A DNA stretch of 64,000 nt from Pseudomonas sp. CC120222-01a (lineage in GTDB: Bacteria; Pseudomonadota; Gammaproteobacteria; Pseudomonadales; Pseudomonadaceae), in assembly GCF_003097235.1 (NCBI RefSeq), contig NZ_QEQQ01000017.1, positions 94,595-158,594 of the forward strand, given 5' to 3'. A program made the translations under genes and the position numbers. Position 1 is the first letter of the stretch; the number at the start of each line of letters is the position of its first letter. The notes under the pieces were generated by a model. The model saw only the letters and a program-made list of their open reading frames with translations, had not been told where the DNA came from and ran no database searches. This document shows, piece after piece, positions 36,367 to 44,363 of this stretch.

Positions 36367-37413
36367 TTACTGCTGGCTTTCGTCGACCGGGGTGCCGTCG
36401 TCGTACTGCGACAGCCAGCTGACCATGGCATCGCGGTAGCGGGTGAAGCCCTTGTAGTCGACCAGTTGCTGGTCCAGGTCGCGGATCACCCGGTGCATGC
36501 GCTTGGCCCACTGCGGCGCGAACTCGGCCAGTTCCTGCAGGCTGACCAGGTAGGTCCGCACCGGGAACAGCACGGCGTTGCTGCGTGGCAGGCGGTGCAG
36601 GGGCTGAAGTTCGATGCGCAGGTTGACCCGTTCACCGGCGTTTTCGGCGGTAATGGTGGTGCGCTCCGGGGCCCAGTCGGGCAGGGTTTCGGCGGAGGTT
36701 TCCAGGCGCGGGTCAACGGTGATCGACCAGTTGGTGCGGCGTACCGGGTGGCCAGGGCGCAGGCGCAGAAGGAACTTCAGCGCCCGCTGCAGGATGCCCA
36801 TTTCATGCAGCTTGGGCACCGGGCCGTGGAACTCCATGAAGCTCATGCCGAGGTTGAAGCGCAGCGAGTAGTCGGCGCGCTGGGTGGCCATGCCGGCGCC
36901 CATCACCAGGGTGTCGTCACGCTCTTCGAGGAGAATGAACTCGCCCTGGGCCTGGCGGGTGATGTATTCCATCGGCTCCATCGGCAGGGTGCTGGCATCG
37001 CCGAAGGTGAAGGTCTGGTCGATCTGCAGCGGGCGGTTGATCCAGTGCCACTGGCTGCCTTTTTTCTCCAGGGTGAAGTGCTCGGGGTAGTCGCGCGAGT
37101 ACGACTCCATCAGCAGCTCCAGCAGGTCCCACTGGGCTTCCATCATGTGCGGCAGGGCGGCGTAGTGCACGCCCGGCTGGCTGTCGAGGGTGTGTGCACG
37201 GTGGTGACATTCAGAGATGTAGTGCTCGTCGATGTCGAACTGCCCGCGCAGCGCGCCGGTGCCGAACGGTACGTGCGGCTCGACGTTCATCGAGTACATG
37301 TACTGGTCTTCCGGGTACGGGAAGGGCAGGCGCAGCACGGCTTCGCGGCTGTTCTTGTAGGTGTGGCCCTGGCCTGCGTCGGCGTAGGATTCGATCGGCT
37401 TGAATACGGTCAT
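36367..37413 (-). CDS. DUF3445 heme-dependent oxidative N-demethylase family protein
   Basis: A 348-residue DUF3445 (HDOD) protein. The family includes the catalytic subunit of dimethylamine monooxygenase, which oxidatively removes a methyl group from a secondary amine, giving formaldehyde. MEAQWDLLELLMESY, YITRQAQGEFILLEERDD and FPVRTYLVSLQEL are strongly family-like stretches, though I cannot assign the heme ligand. It is 17 bp downstream of the ferredoxin-type reductase, fitting electron delivery. No signal peptide, so cytosolic. The substrate here is unknown; a methylated amine is likely. Confidence 0.85.
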   Translation of the reverse strand: MTVFKPIESYADAGQGHTYKNSREAVLRLPFPYPEDQYMYSMNVEPHVPFGTGALRGQFDIDEHYISECHHRAHTLDSQPGVHYAALPHMMEAQWDLLELLMESYSRDYPEHFTLEKKGSQWHWINRPLQIDQTFTFGDASTLPMEPMEYITRQAQGEFILLEERDDTLVMGAGMATQRADYSLRFNLGMSFMEFHGPVPKLHEMGILQRALKFLLRLRPGHPVRRTNWSITVDPRLETSAETLPDWAPERTTITAENAGERVNLRIELQPLHRLPRSNAVLFPVRTYLVSLQELAEFAPQWAKRMHRVIRDLDQQLVDYKGFTRYRDAMVSWLSQYDDGTPVDESQQ

Positions 37414-37430
37414 GTTGTTGTTTTCCTGTC

Positions 37431-38399
37431 TCAGAGGTCTACGACCAGGCGGCTGCAGTTGGCGCGGGATACGCAGGGCATGAATTTGCGCTTGCTCAGC
37501 TTGTCTTCCTCGCTGAGCCAGTCATCGCGATGGTCGAGTTCGCCATCGAGGTCCAGTACTTCGGTCTCGCAGTAGCCACAGGCGCCGCCGCGGCACAGGT
37601 AGGGCACCTTGTAGCCGGCCTGTTCGGCGGCTTCGAGCAGCGACTGTTCGGCCGGTACTTCGATGGTCACGCCCTGGCGTGCCAGGGTGACGCTGAACGG
37701 CTGGCCACTGGAGCCTTGCTCGACAAAGCGCTCGTAGTGAATGTGGCTGTCGGTCCAGCCCAGGGCGCGGGCGCTGTCGAGGGTGTCGTCGATCATGCTG
37801 TCCGGGCCGCAGACATACACGTGGCTGCCCAAGGGGCGGTCGGCAAGGATGTGGCGGATGTCCATGCGCGCATCGACACCTTGCACGTACAGATGCACGC
37901 GCTCGCCGTAGCGTGCCTGCAGTTCCAGGCCCAGGGAGGTGTGCTCGGGGCCGCGCACGGCCAGGTGCAGCTCGAAGGTGGCCTGCTTGAGCTGCAGTTC
38001 TTCCAGTTGCGAGTAGACCGGGGTGATGCCCACGCCGCCGGCAATGAACACGTGCTGGCGGGCGTGCTTGGCCAGCGGGAACAGGTTGGCCGGCTGCAGG
38101 ATCTGCAGCAGGTCGCCTTCAGCGACCCGGTCATGCAGGAAGCGCGAGCCGCCCCGGCCATCGCTGACCCGGCGCACGGCGATCTGGTAGGCGCTGGAGT
38201 CGTAGGGCGAGCTCATCAGCGAGTAGGCGTTGCGGTGGGTCTTGTCGCCGTCTTCGAGCACCACCACCACGTGGCTGCCGCCGGAAAACGCCGGCAAGTG
38301 CTTGCCGGCCGGGTCGACCAGGGTGAAGCGGGTGATCTCCGGGGTGAGCGCTTCGATGCGGGCGACGCGCACGCTGAGGGTGCCGTTATGGGTATTCAT
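37431..38399 (-). CDS. PDR/VanB-family ferredoxin reductase-type oxidoreductase
   Basis: A 322-residue electron-transfer enzyme. The FMN/FAD-binding front (THRNAYSLMSSPYDSSAYQIAVRR) is followed by the NAD-binding part (VFIAGGVGITPVYSQLEEL, VYVCGPDSMID) and a C-terminal plant-type [2Fe-2S] domain with CRGGACGYCETEVL and a final MPCVSRANC. It feeds electrons from NAD(P)H to the DUF3445 oxygenase. The start ATG is four bases into the stop of the upstream zinc-ribbon gene (ATGA), so the genes are coupled. In dimethylamine monooxygenase an equivalent reductase subunit is present. Confidence 0.9.
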   Translation of the reverse strand: MNTHNGTLSVRVARIEALTPEITRFTLVDPAGKHLPAFSGGSHVVVVLEDGDKTHRNAYSLMSSPYDSSAYQIAVRRVSDGRGGSRFLHDRVAEGDLLQILQPANLFPLAKHARQHVFIAGGVGITPVYSQLEELQLKQATFELHLAVRGPEHTSLGLELQARYGERVHLYVQGVDARMDIRHILADRPLGSHVYVCGPDSMIDDTLDSARALGWTDSHIHYERFVEQGSSGQPFSVTLARQGVTIEVPAEQSLLEAAEQAGYKVPYLCRGGACGYCETEVLDLDGELDHRDDWLSEEDKLSKRKFMPCVSRANCSRLVVDL

Positions 38400-39001
38400 G
38401 TGTCGAGCTCCTCGGCTGCTGGCAGTTCGCCCGGGACTTCGCCATCGGCCTTGATGCCCTGGAAGGCGGCCAGGCGGCGGGAATAGTGGTCGCGTACCAC
38501 CAGGTCGAGCTGGCAACCAGGGCAGCTGAACACGCGCTGGGTGACGTTCTCGGTGTAGGTGTCGCAGTGCGCGCACCACACGCGGCGGACCAGGGTGCCG
38601 CTGTGTTCGCGCAAGACTTCGTCACGGTTCAGGTCAACCGCGTTGGCGGCTTGCATGGCGGTACCGATGAAGCTTTCCGAGCCGCTGAGGTACAGGCGCG
38701 TGCCCATGTGGGCCTGGCCCAGGCGTTCGCGCAGGGCGGTGATCAGCGCCTGGTTGCTGGGGAATACCTCCAGCCCGGCCGCTTCTGCGGATTGCAACGC
38801 CTGCAGGTGGTCGTGCCCGGAGAACGACTCGGTGGAGTAGAGCAGGGTGCTGTGGGCGCGCTGTGCAGGGGACATGTCCGCGATCAGGCGCAGCATGGCC
38901 GCGCCGCCGCTGCCCTGGCCCGCGATCAGGTGGCGTAGGCCGCCTGCCATGGGCCGCAGCTGGTCGTAGACCGGGCGGCTTTTGATGCCGGTGATAAGCA
39001 T
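38396..39001 (-). CDS. Dimethylamine monooxygenase subunit DmmA-family protein (zinc-ribbon)
   Basis: A 201-residue protein. LITGIKSRPVYDQL at the N-terminus and GTRLYLSGSESFIGTAMQAANAVDL resemble the DmmA-family accessory subunit. A four-cysteine ribbon (WCAHC and FSCPGC, residues about 143-167) probably binds zinc or iron. It heads the operon with the reductase and DUF3445 genes, matching the three-subunit layout of dimethylamine monooxygenase. I know the family by its gene neighbourhood more than by a solved role. A TATGGTTTTATA element lies about 108-119 bp upstream. Confidence 0.78.
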   Translation of the reverse strand: MLITGIKSRPVYDQLRPMAGGLRHLIAGQGSGGAAMLRLIADMSPAQRAHSTLLYSTESFSGHDHLQALQSAEAAGLEVFPSNQALITALRERLGQAHMGTRLYLSGSESFIGTAMQAANAVDLNRDEVLREHSGTLVRRVWCAHCDTYTENVTQRVFSCPGCQLDLVVRDHYSRRLAAFQGIKADGEVPGELPAAEELDT

Positions 39002-39108
39002 GGTGACACACCTCGTAAGCCCGAACCCCCGGCCTGTGCCGGAAGGTAACGTTGACGGCTGTTTTCAGGCTCGGGCATGGGCGGAAGCAGAACCCATGCC
39101 ATATTGCC

Positions 39109-39130
39109 TATGGTTTTATATGTTTTATGA
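39109..39130 (-). promoter_or_regulatory. Candidate operator upstream of the DmmA-family gene
   Basis: TATGGTTTTATA (39109-39120), followed by TATGTTTTATGA (39119-39130), lies in the 142-bp gap before the DmmA-family gene. It matches the reverse complement of the element before patD at 10 of 11 core positions (ATGGTTTYATA). It may be a GntR binding site; this is inference. Confidence 0.4.
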
Positions 39131-39143
39131 CCAAAGTCGACAA

Positions 39144-40568
39144 TCAGTGCTTGAACATCACGTGGCGCACGCAGGTGTAGTCTTCCAGGCCGTACATGGA
39201 CATGTCCTTGCCATAGCCCGACTGCTTCATGCCGCCGTGGGGCATTTCGCTGACCAGCATGAAGTGCGTGTTGACCCAGGTGCAGCCGTATTGCAGGCGT
39301 GCAGCCAGGCGGTTGGCGCGGCCGACATCGCGGGTCCACACCGAAGAGGCGAGGCCGTAGTCGGAATCGTTGGCGAAGGCCAGGGCCTGGGCTTCGTCGG
39401 TAAACGGGGTGACGCTGACCACCGGGCCGAATACTTCGCACTGGACGATCTCGTCATCCTGGCGGGCATCGGCCAGTACCGTCGGCGCGAAGAAGAAGCC
39501 GTCGCCTGCGCCCCGATGGCCGCCGGTGACCAGGCGGATATGCGGCTGAGCCTTGGCGCGCTCGACAAAGCCTTCGACACGCTCCAGGTGCTCGCGGGTG
39601 ATCAGCGGGCCGAGCTCGGTTTCAGGGTCGTCCTGCAGGCCCATGCGCAGGCTGGCCACGGCCTCGCCCAGCTTGCTGACGAACTGCTCGTAGACGCCTT
39701 GCTGGACATACAGGCGGCAGGCCGCAGTGCAGTCCTGGCCGGCGTTGTAGAAGCCGAACGCACGGATGCCTTCGACGGCGGCATCGATGTCGGCGTCGTC
39801 GAAAATCAGTACCGGCGCCTTGCCGCCGAGCTCCATGTGGGTGCGTTTCACGCTGCTGGCGGTGCTGGCGATGATCCGTGCGCCGGTGGCCACGGAACCG
39901 GTCAGCGACACCAGGCGCACCTTGGGGTGGTTGACCAGCGGCTCGCCAACGCTCGGGCCACGGCCGAAGAGGATGTTGACCACGCCGGCAGGGAACAGCT
40001 CGGCCATGATCTCGCCCAGCGCCAGGGCGGTCAGCGGGGTTTGCTCGGAGGGCTTGAGCACCACGCAGTTGCCGGCGGCCAGCGCGGGGGCGAGCTTCCA
40101 GGCGACCATCATCAGTGGGTAGTTCCATGGCGCGATGGAGGCGATTACGCCGAGTGGGTCACGGCGGATCATCGAGGTGTGGCCCGGCAGGTACTCACCG
40201 CCGGCCGAGCCCGACAGGCAGCGGCTGGCGCCGGCAAAGAAGCGGAACACGTCGGCAATGGCCGGGATTTCGTCGTTCAGCGCCGCCTGGTAAGGCTTGC
40301 CGCAGTTCTGCGACTCCAGGCGGGCGAGGCGGGCGGCTTCGGCTTCGATGCGATCAGCCAGCTTGAGCAGCAACTGGGCGCGATCCTTGGGTGCGGTCTG
40401 CGACCAGCCGACGAAGGCCTGGTCGGCGGCCTGCACTGCAGCATCCACCTGGGCAGCGCTGGCTTCGGCGATAGTCACCAGCACCGTGCCTTCGGATGGG
40501 TTGTACACGGCGTACGGGCTGCCTTGCCCGTCGACCAACTGGCCGTTGATCAGGAGTTTGGTTTGCAT
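39144..40568 (-). CDS. patD: Gamma-aminobutyraldehyde dehydrogenase
   Basis: A 474-residue aldehyde dehydrogenase. Nearly all stretches match E. coli PatD/YdcW as I recall it: LLINGQLVDG, YLPGHTSMIRRDPLGVIASIAPWNYPLMMVAWKLAPALAAGN, SSVKRTHMELGGKAP with the catalytic Glu, and FGFYNAGQDCTAACRLY with the nucleophilic Cys. The C-terminus YGKDMSMYGLEDYTCVRHVM is likewise similar. It oxidises 4-aminobutanal to GABA in putrescine breakdown. It is divergent from the FadR/GntR regulator and upstream of the DmmA-like operon, on the same strand. AAGGAATCCGCC precedes the ATG. Confidence 0.93.
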   Translation of the reverse strand: MQTKLLINGQLVDGQGSPYAVYNPSEGTVLVTIAEASAAQVDAAVQAADQAFVGWSQTAPKDRAQLLLKLADRIEAEAARLARLESQNCGKPYQAALNDEIPAIADVFRFFAGASRCLSGSAGGEYLPGHTSMIRRDPLGVIASIAPWNYPLMMVAWKLAPALAAGNCVVLKPSEQTPLTALALGEIMAELFPAGVVNILFGRGPSVGEPLVNHPKVRLVSLTGSVATGARIIASTASSVKRTHMELGGKAPVLIFDDADIDAAVEGIRAFGFYNAGQDCTAACRLYVQQGVYEQFVSKLGEAVASLRMGLQDDPETELGPLITREHLERVEGFVERAKAQPHIRLVTGGHRGAGDGFFFAPTVLADARQDDEIVQCEVFGPVVSVTPFTDEAQALAFANDSDYGLASSVWTRDVGRANRLAARLQYGCTWVNTHFMLVSEMPHGGMKQSGYGKDMSMYGLEDYTCVRHVMFKH

Positions 40569-40609
40569 GGCGGATTCCTTGGTCGGTCTTATTGGTAGAA
40601 ATCTAAACC

Positions 40610-40622
40610 TATGAAACCATAT
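40610..40622. promoter_or_regulatory. Candidate operator between patD and the GntR regulator gene
   Basis: TATGAAACCATAT, a partial dyad, lies 42 bp upstream of patD in the divergent 216-bp gap. It is the reverse complement of the core before the DmmA-family gene. FadR/GntR repressors often bind such TNGT-N-ACNA-like dyads. The link to the local regulator is inferred. Confidence 0.4.
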
Positions 40623-40784
40623 CTTAATATTTTTAGTTTGCCAACCACTGCGAAAATCGACTTCCAGGCGGTAGAATGGCCGGCAAATCGGTATCGGGCG
40701 CTGGCCCGTTCGCTATAAGATGCGGAACTGAACCTTTTAGCTGTGGCCCGCGCCAAGCCTGGCAATGCTCGATAGGGAGAGGCA

Positions 40785-41534
40785 ATGACTGCCCTGAATA
40801 GTGCTCGTAACACCGCCTTCATCCGGTTGCGCCAGGAAGGGCGGACCGATGAAGTGGCGCGCCGCCTGGTGGAGGCGATCGAGCTGGGGATGTTCGCTGA
40901 GGGGCAGCAACTGCCCAGTGAATCGGAACTGGCCCTGCAATTGGGTGTGGCCACGGTGACCCTGCGTGAAGCGTTGGTAGTGTTGCGCCAACGTGGCTTG
41001 ATCGAGACCCGCCGCGGGCGCAATGGCGGCAGCTTTGTCTGTGCCCCGGTGGAGTTGCCCGAAGCGCTGCTGCTGCAACGCCTGCGCGACATGAGTGGCC
41101 CGGACCTGCGCGACCTGGGCGATGAACAGACGGCGATTTCCGGCACCGCGGCGCGCCTGGCCGCCAAGCGCAGCTCGCCGGAGCAACAGGCACGTATCGC
41201 CCAGCATATCGAAACCCTCAGCCAGGCCGGTTCGCGCCTGGCCCGGCACCGTGCCGATGCGCGTTTTCATATCGAAGTGGCTGCTGCCGCCCAGTCGCTG
41301 CGCCTGACCAGCGCGGAAATGCGCCTGCAGTCGGAAGTCGGTGAACTGCTGTGGATGGAAGCCGCTGGCGGCGGTGACGTGACGGTGGTCGAACACGAGC
41401 ACCGAGCCATTCTCGAAGCGCTGGTCGCCGGTGACGCGGTGTTGGCTGGTGCCTTGGCCGAGGCCCATGTCAGCCGTGGCATCAAGCGCCTGATCAGCCT
41501 GCGTCTGGAGCTGCTGGCCGACGAGCAGGACTGA
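40785..41534 (+). CDS. FadR/GntR-family transcriptional regulator
   Basis: A 249-residue regulator. Residues 20-85 are the GntR winged helix (EVARRLVEAIELGMFAEGQQLPSESELALQLGVATVTLREALVVLRQRGLIETRRGRNGGSFV). The C-terminal FCD effector domain is helical; ARFHIEVAAAAQSLRLTSAEM and EHEHRAILEALVAGD supply histidines that often bind metal and effector. It sits opposite patD and upstream of the Cache-domain gene (42 bp), so it likely controls the amine/GABA genes. RBS GGGAGAGG precedes the ATG. Confidence 0.88.
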   Translation: MTALNSARNTAFIRLRQEGRTDEVARRLVEAIELGMFAEGQQLPSESELALQLGVATVTLREALVVLRQRGLIETRRGRNGGSFVCAPVELPEALLLQRLRDMSGPDLRDLGDEQTAISGTAARLAAKRSSPEQQARIAQHIETLSQAGSRLARHRADARFHIEVAAAAQSLRLTSAEMRLQSEVGELLWMEAAGGGDVTVVEHEHRAILEALVAGDAVLAGALAEAHVSRGIKRLISLRLELLADEQD

Positions 41535-41576
41535 GCCGTCCATAACAACAAAGCTGTACCTGCGTGAGGTAATGCC

Positions 41577-42323
41577 ATGTTTGCCCTGAGCGACAATGAC
41601 CCGCTGTCAGCCTGTGCCCAGCAGCTGGACCACACCCTGGGGACCATCTTCGGCCAGGTTCGCCAGCTGGTGGAAGAAACCCGAGCGCTATGGGAGCGGG
41701 TGCTGGCCGAGGGCCGCCAGCCGTGTGCCAAGGACCTTGCGACCCTGCGCCCGGCCATCGACCAGCAATTGCTCACCACCGGTGCCTTTGGCTGTGGCGG
41801 CGGCATCATCGTCGAGCCCAACGGCCTGGCCGACCGCGAGATGCACCTGGAGTGGTGGTACCTGGCCGACGGCGGCAAGACCCTGCCGCTGCGGCCGAAC
41901 TTCGACCGGCGCCGCGAAAACTACTACGACTACACCGAAATGCCGTGGTACAGCCGGCCGATGAAGACCGGCAAGAGCGTGGTCGAAGGGCCGTACGTGG
42001 ACCTGTACGGCACCAACATGTACGTGCTGACCTTCACCATGCCGATCGAGGTACAGGGCCGGTTCATCGGCGTCGCCGGGCTGGACCTGTCGCTGCACAA
42101 TGTCGAGCGCCTGCTGGTGCGCAGCCTGATGCGCCTGGAGCATGAGGCAGTGCTGATCTCGGCGGACGGGCGGGTGATTGCCTCGAACACAGCGAACTGG
42201 ATGGTCGGCGACTTGGCCCAGGCCTTGTTGAACACCTTGCCGCGCGATGGCATTCGCCTGGCGTTGGCCGAGTCCGAGGCGGGGTGGTCGCTGGTGCGCT
42301 TGCCGGTGCTCAGGCGCAAGTGA
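41577..42323 (+). CDS. Stand-alone Cache-domain (PDC sensor) protein, no membrane segment
   Basis: A 248-residue protein consisting mostly of one Cache domain. YYDYTEMPWYSRPMKTGKSVVEGPYVDLYGTNMYVLTFTMPI and FIGVAGLDLSLHNVERLL form the typical ligand-binding pattern of PDC sensors of amino acids and amines. No signal peptide, membrane helix or output domain is visible, so it would be a soluble cytosolic binding protein. It is in the same transcription unit as the GntR regulator. It may pass a ligand signal to another protein; the partner is unknown. Confidence 0.85.
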   Translation: MFALSDNDPLSACAQQLDHTLGTIFGQVRQLVEETRALWERVLAEGRQPCAKDLATLRPAIDQQLLTTGAFGCGGGIIVEPNGLADREMHLEWWYLADGGKTLPLRPNFDRRRENYYDYTEMPWYSRPMKTGKSVVEGPYVDLYGTNMYVLTFTMPIEVQGRFIGVAGLDLSLHNVERLLVRSLMRLEHEAVLISADGRVIASNTANWMVGDLAQALLNTLPRDGIRLALAESEAGWSLVRLPVLRRK

Positions 42324-42336
42324 TGGGTCGACTGGG

Positions 42337-42434
42337 CCGGCCTCTTCGCGGGTAAACCCGCTCCCACAGGTACTGCACAGGTCCCGATGACAGTGCTATC
42401 CCTGTGGGAGCGGGTTTACCCGCGAAGAGGCCGG
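42337..42434. repeat. REP pair, GTGGGAGCGGGT family
   Basis: Arms 42337-42370 and 42401-42434 are perfect 34-bp inverted copies with the TTCGCGGGTAAACCCGCTCC core. They sit between the Cache gene stop and the acetyltransferase stop (convergent) and probably terminate both transcripts. Confidence 0.85.
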
Positions 42435-42442
42435 AGCAGGCG

Positions 42443-42898
42443 TCACAAGGCCTTGCGCATGAACACCCGGGCAAATCCTTGTTCTTCAGCCCTGTGCGTC
42501 TCGACATAGCCAAGCCTGCGATAGATCTCGATGTTCTCGGTCATCCGCTCATGGGTATACAGCCGCACGGCATTGCACCCTGCTTGCCGTGAGCGGGTTT
42601 CACACAGCTGCATCAGCACCTTGCCAATCCCCCGGCCCTTGCACGCGGGCGACACCGCAACGTTGGCCAGCAGCATCTCATCGCCTTCGCGCTCCAGCAC
42701 CAGCACGCCCACCACCTGCGCGCCTTGCAGTGCCACATGCACCTCTGCATCCGCCACCACCTGGCGATAGTCATCCAGCATCGGAGCCGGCGGCTTGCCG
42801 ATGCGGGCGATATAGGGCGAGTAGGCCGCCTGGACCAGCGCCTTGATCGCCTCGATGTCAGCAAATTCGGCCCTGCGAAGGGTAAGGTCTGGGTTCAA
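42443..42898 (-). CDS. GNAT-family N-acetyltransferase with TTG start
   Basis: A 151-residue GNAT enzyme. LRRAEFADIEAIKALVQAAYSPYIARIG is the N-terminal motif C/D region, and VAVSPACKGRGIGKVLMQLCETRSRQAG is motif A that binds acetyl-CoA. MTENIEIYRRLGYVETHR is motif B. The start is the TTG at 42898: a strong AGGAGG lies 7 bases upstream, and the conserved region begins just after it; the only in-frame ATG is 29 codons further up with no ribosome site. It acetylates an unknown small amine or protein. Confidence 0.85.
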   Translation of the reverse strand: MNPDLTLRRAEFADIEAIKALVQAAYSPYIARIGKPPAPMLDDYRQVVADAEVHVALQGAQVVGVLVLEREGDEMLLANVAVSPACKGRGIGKVLMQLCETRSRQAGCNAVRLYTHERMTENIEIYRRLGYVETHRAEEQGFARVFMRKAL

Positions 42899-43031
42899 GT
42901 TGAAGCCTCCTGAGTTCGCCTGAGCCTGATAGGTATGAGTCTGCCACGCTTCACTCCGCTGCTTTCGTATCCAAACGCCGGTCACCCCGTGCTAAAAACC
43001 GGGCACTCGACAAAAACAACCGGAATGCCTG

Positions 43032-44234
43032 ATGTCTGCCAGTCAACCACCTGCCAATGGCCTGTTCGCCACCTTTTGCCTGAGCAGCTACCTGCTTTCG
43101 CTGTCCTACGGCACCACCTTCCTGCTGGCAATGACCCTGCGCGCACACGGTGCCAGCGAAGCCGATGCCGGCACGGTGATCTCCGTCGCCATGCTCAGCA
43201 CGTTTCTGGCGGTGATCTTCTCCGGCCACCTGACTGACGTGATTGGCGCGCCCAAGGCCGTGGCCGGTGGCGCGGTGTTTCTCGCCGCGGCCTGCCTGGG
43301 CTTTGCCGCCGCCCCAGGGTTCGGTACGGCCATCCTGCTGTGTGGCTTGTTGCTGGGCTTCGGTTGGGGCCTGTTCTATACGCTGGGGCCGATCATCGTG
43401 GCGAAGCTGATCGAGCCGGCACGGCGGGTCAAATACTTTGCCTTGCTCTCGGGCAGCATGATGACCGGCATCGGCACCGGGCCGTTGCTGGGGCGCGCGG
43501 CGCAGGCGCTGGGTTACCCGGTGGAGGCTGCCTTCGTCGCTGCAGCCGCGGCGAGCGTGCTGGGTGGCGTGATGTTCCTGCTGATGGGGCCGCGCATGCA
43601 GCAGCTGAAGACCGGCGCCGTGGTGGTGTGCAAGATCACCCCGGCAGCCACGCGTGCGGTACTGTCTTCCAAAGCGGCCTTTGCCATCCTGATGGTTGGC
43701 CTGGGCGGCGCGATCTTCGGTGGGTTGTCGAGCTTTCAGACCTCGTACGCCAGCGCCAGGCAGCTGGACTACTCGCTGTTCTTCCTCGGTTTCATGTCGG
43801 CTGCGATCTCCTGCCGCTTGCTGATTGCCGGTTTTATCGTCAAGCGTGACCCGTACCGCATGGCCTGCCTGCTGACGGCGTTGATGGTGCTGTCGGTGCT
43901 GATGTTCATGTACGGCGTCGACAGCACGGCGGCCTATGTGCTGGCGGCAGTGGTGCTGGGTGTCGGCTATGGCCTGACCTATTCGGTGATCAACGGCCTG
44001 GCGGCCAACGAAGCGCCCGCCGGGCAGACCGCCCAGTCGCTGGTGCTGTTCAGCCTGGCCTATTTCGTGGGCGTGTTCGGTTTCCCGCTGTTGGCCGGCA
44101 AGGTCATCGTCCAGGCAGGCATGCCGGCGTTGCTGCAGTTGCTGCTGGTAATTGCCCTGGCCAACTGGTCGATCACTTGCGGCCGCCTGGCTTGGCGGCG
44201 CTGGAGCAACCGCCCCGTGATGGGGCGCGCGTGA
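43032..44234 (+). CDS. MFS transporter
   Basis: A 400-residue carrier with 12 segments. STFLAVIFSGHLTDVIGAPKAVAGGAVFLAAACLGF gives the MFS motif between TM2 and TM3, and GFGWGLFYTLGPIIVAKLIEPARRVKYFALLSGSMMTG follows. Its substrate is unknown; it does not clearly belong to a named drug-pump group. It is about 134 bp from the divergent GNAT gene. The N-terminus is short before TM1, which supports ATG 43032, with GGAAT upstream. Confidence 0.83.
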   Translation: MSASQPPANGLFATFCLSSYLLSLSYGTTFLLAMTLRAHGASEADAGTVISVAMLSTFLAVIFSGHLTDVIGAPKAVAGGAVFLAAACLGFAAAPGFGTAILLCGLLLGFGWGLFYTLGPIIVAKLIEPARRVKYFALLSGSMMTGIGTGPLLGRAAQALGYPVEAAFVAAAAASVLGGVMFLLMGPRMQQLKTGAVVVCKITPAATRAVLSSKAAFAILMVGLGGAIFGGLSSFQTSYASARQLDYSLFFLGFMSAAISCRLLIAGFIVKRDPYRMACLLTALMVLSVLMFMYGVDSTAAYVLAAVVLGVGYGLTYSVINGLAANEAPAGQTAQSLVLFSLAYFVGVFGFPLLAGKVIVQAGMPALLQLLLVIALANWSITCGRLAWRRWSNRPVMGRA

Positions 44235-44363
44235 ACAGGCGCACCACGCCGGTGCGCATGCGGGGAGTGTCGAACGCAGGAAAGCGCGAATAGTTAGCTT
44301 GCATACGAGTTGGCTTGCAACTTGCTGTCACTTTGCCATCCGATGTCGCGTATGGTGAAAACA

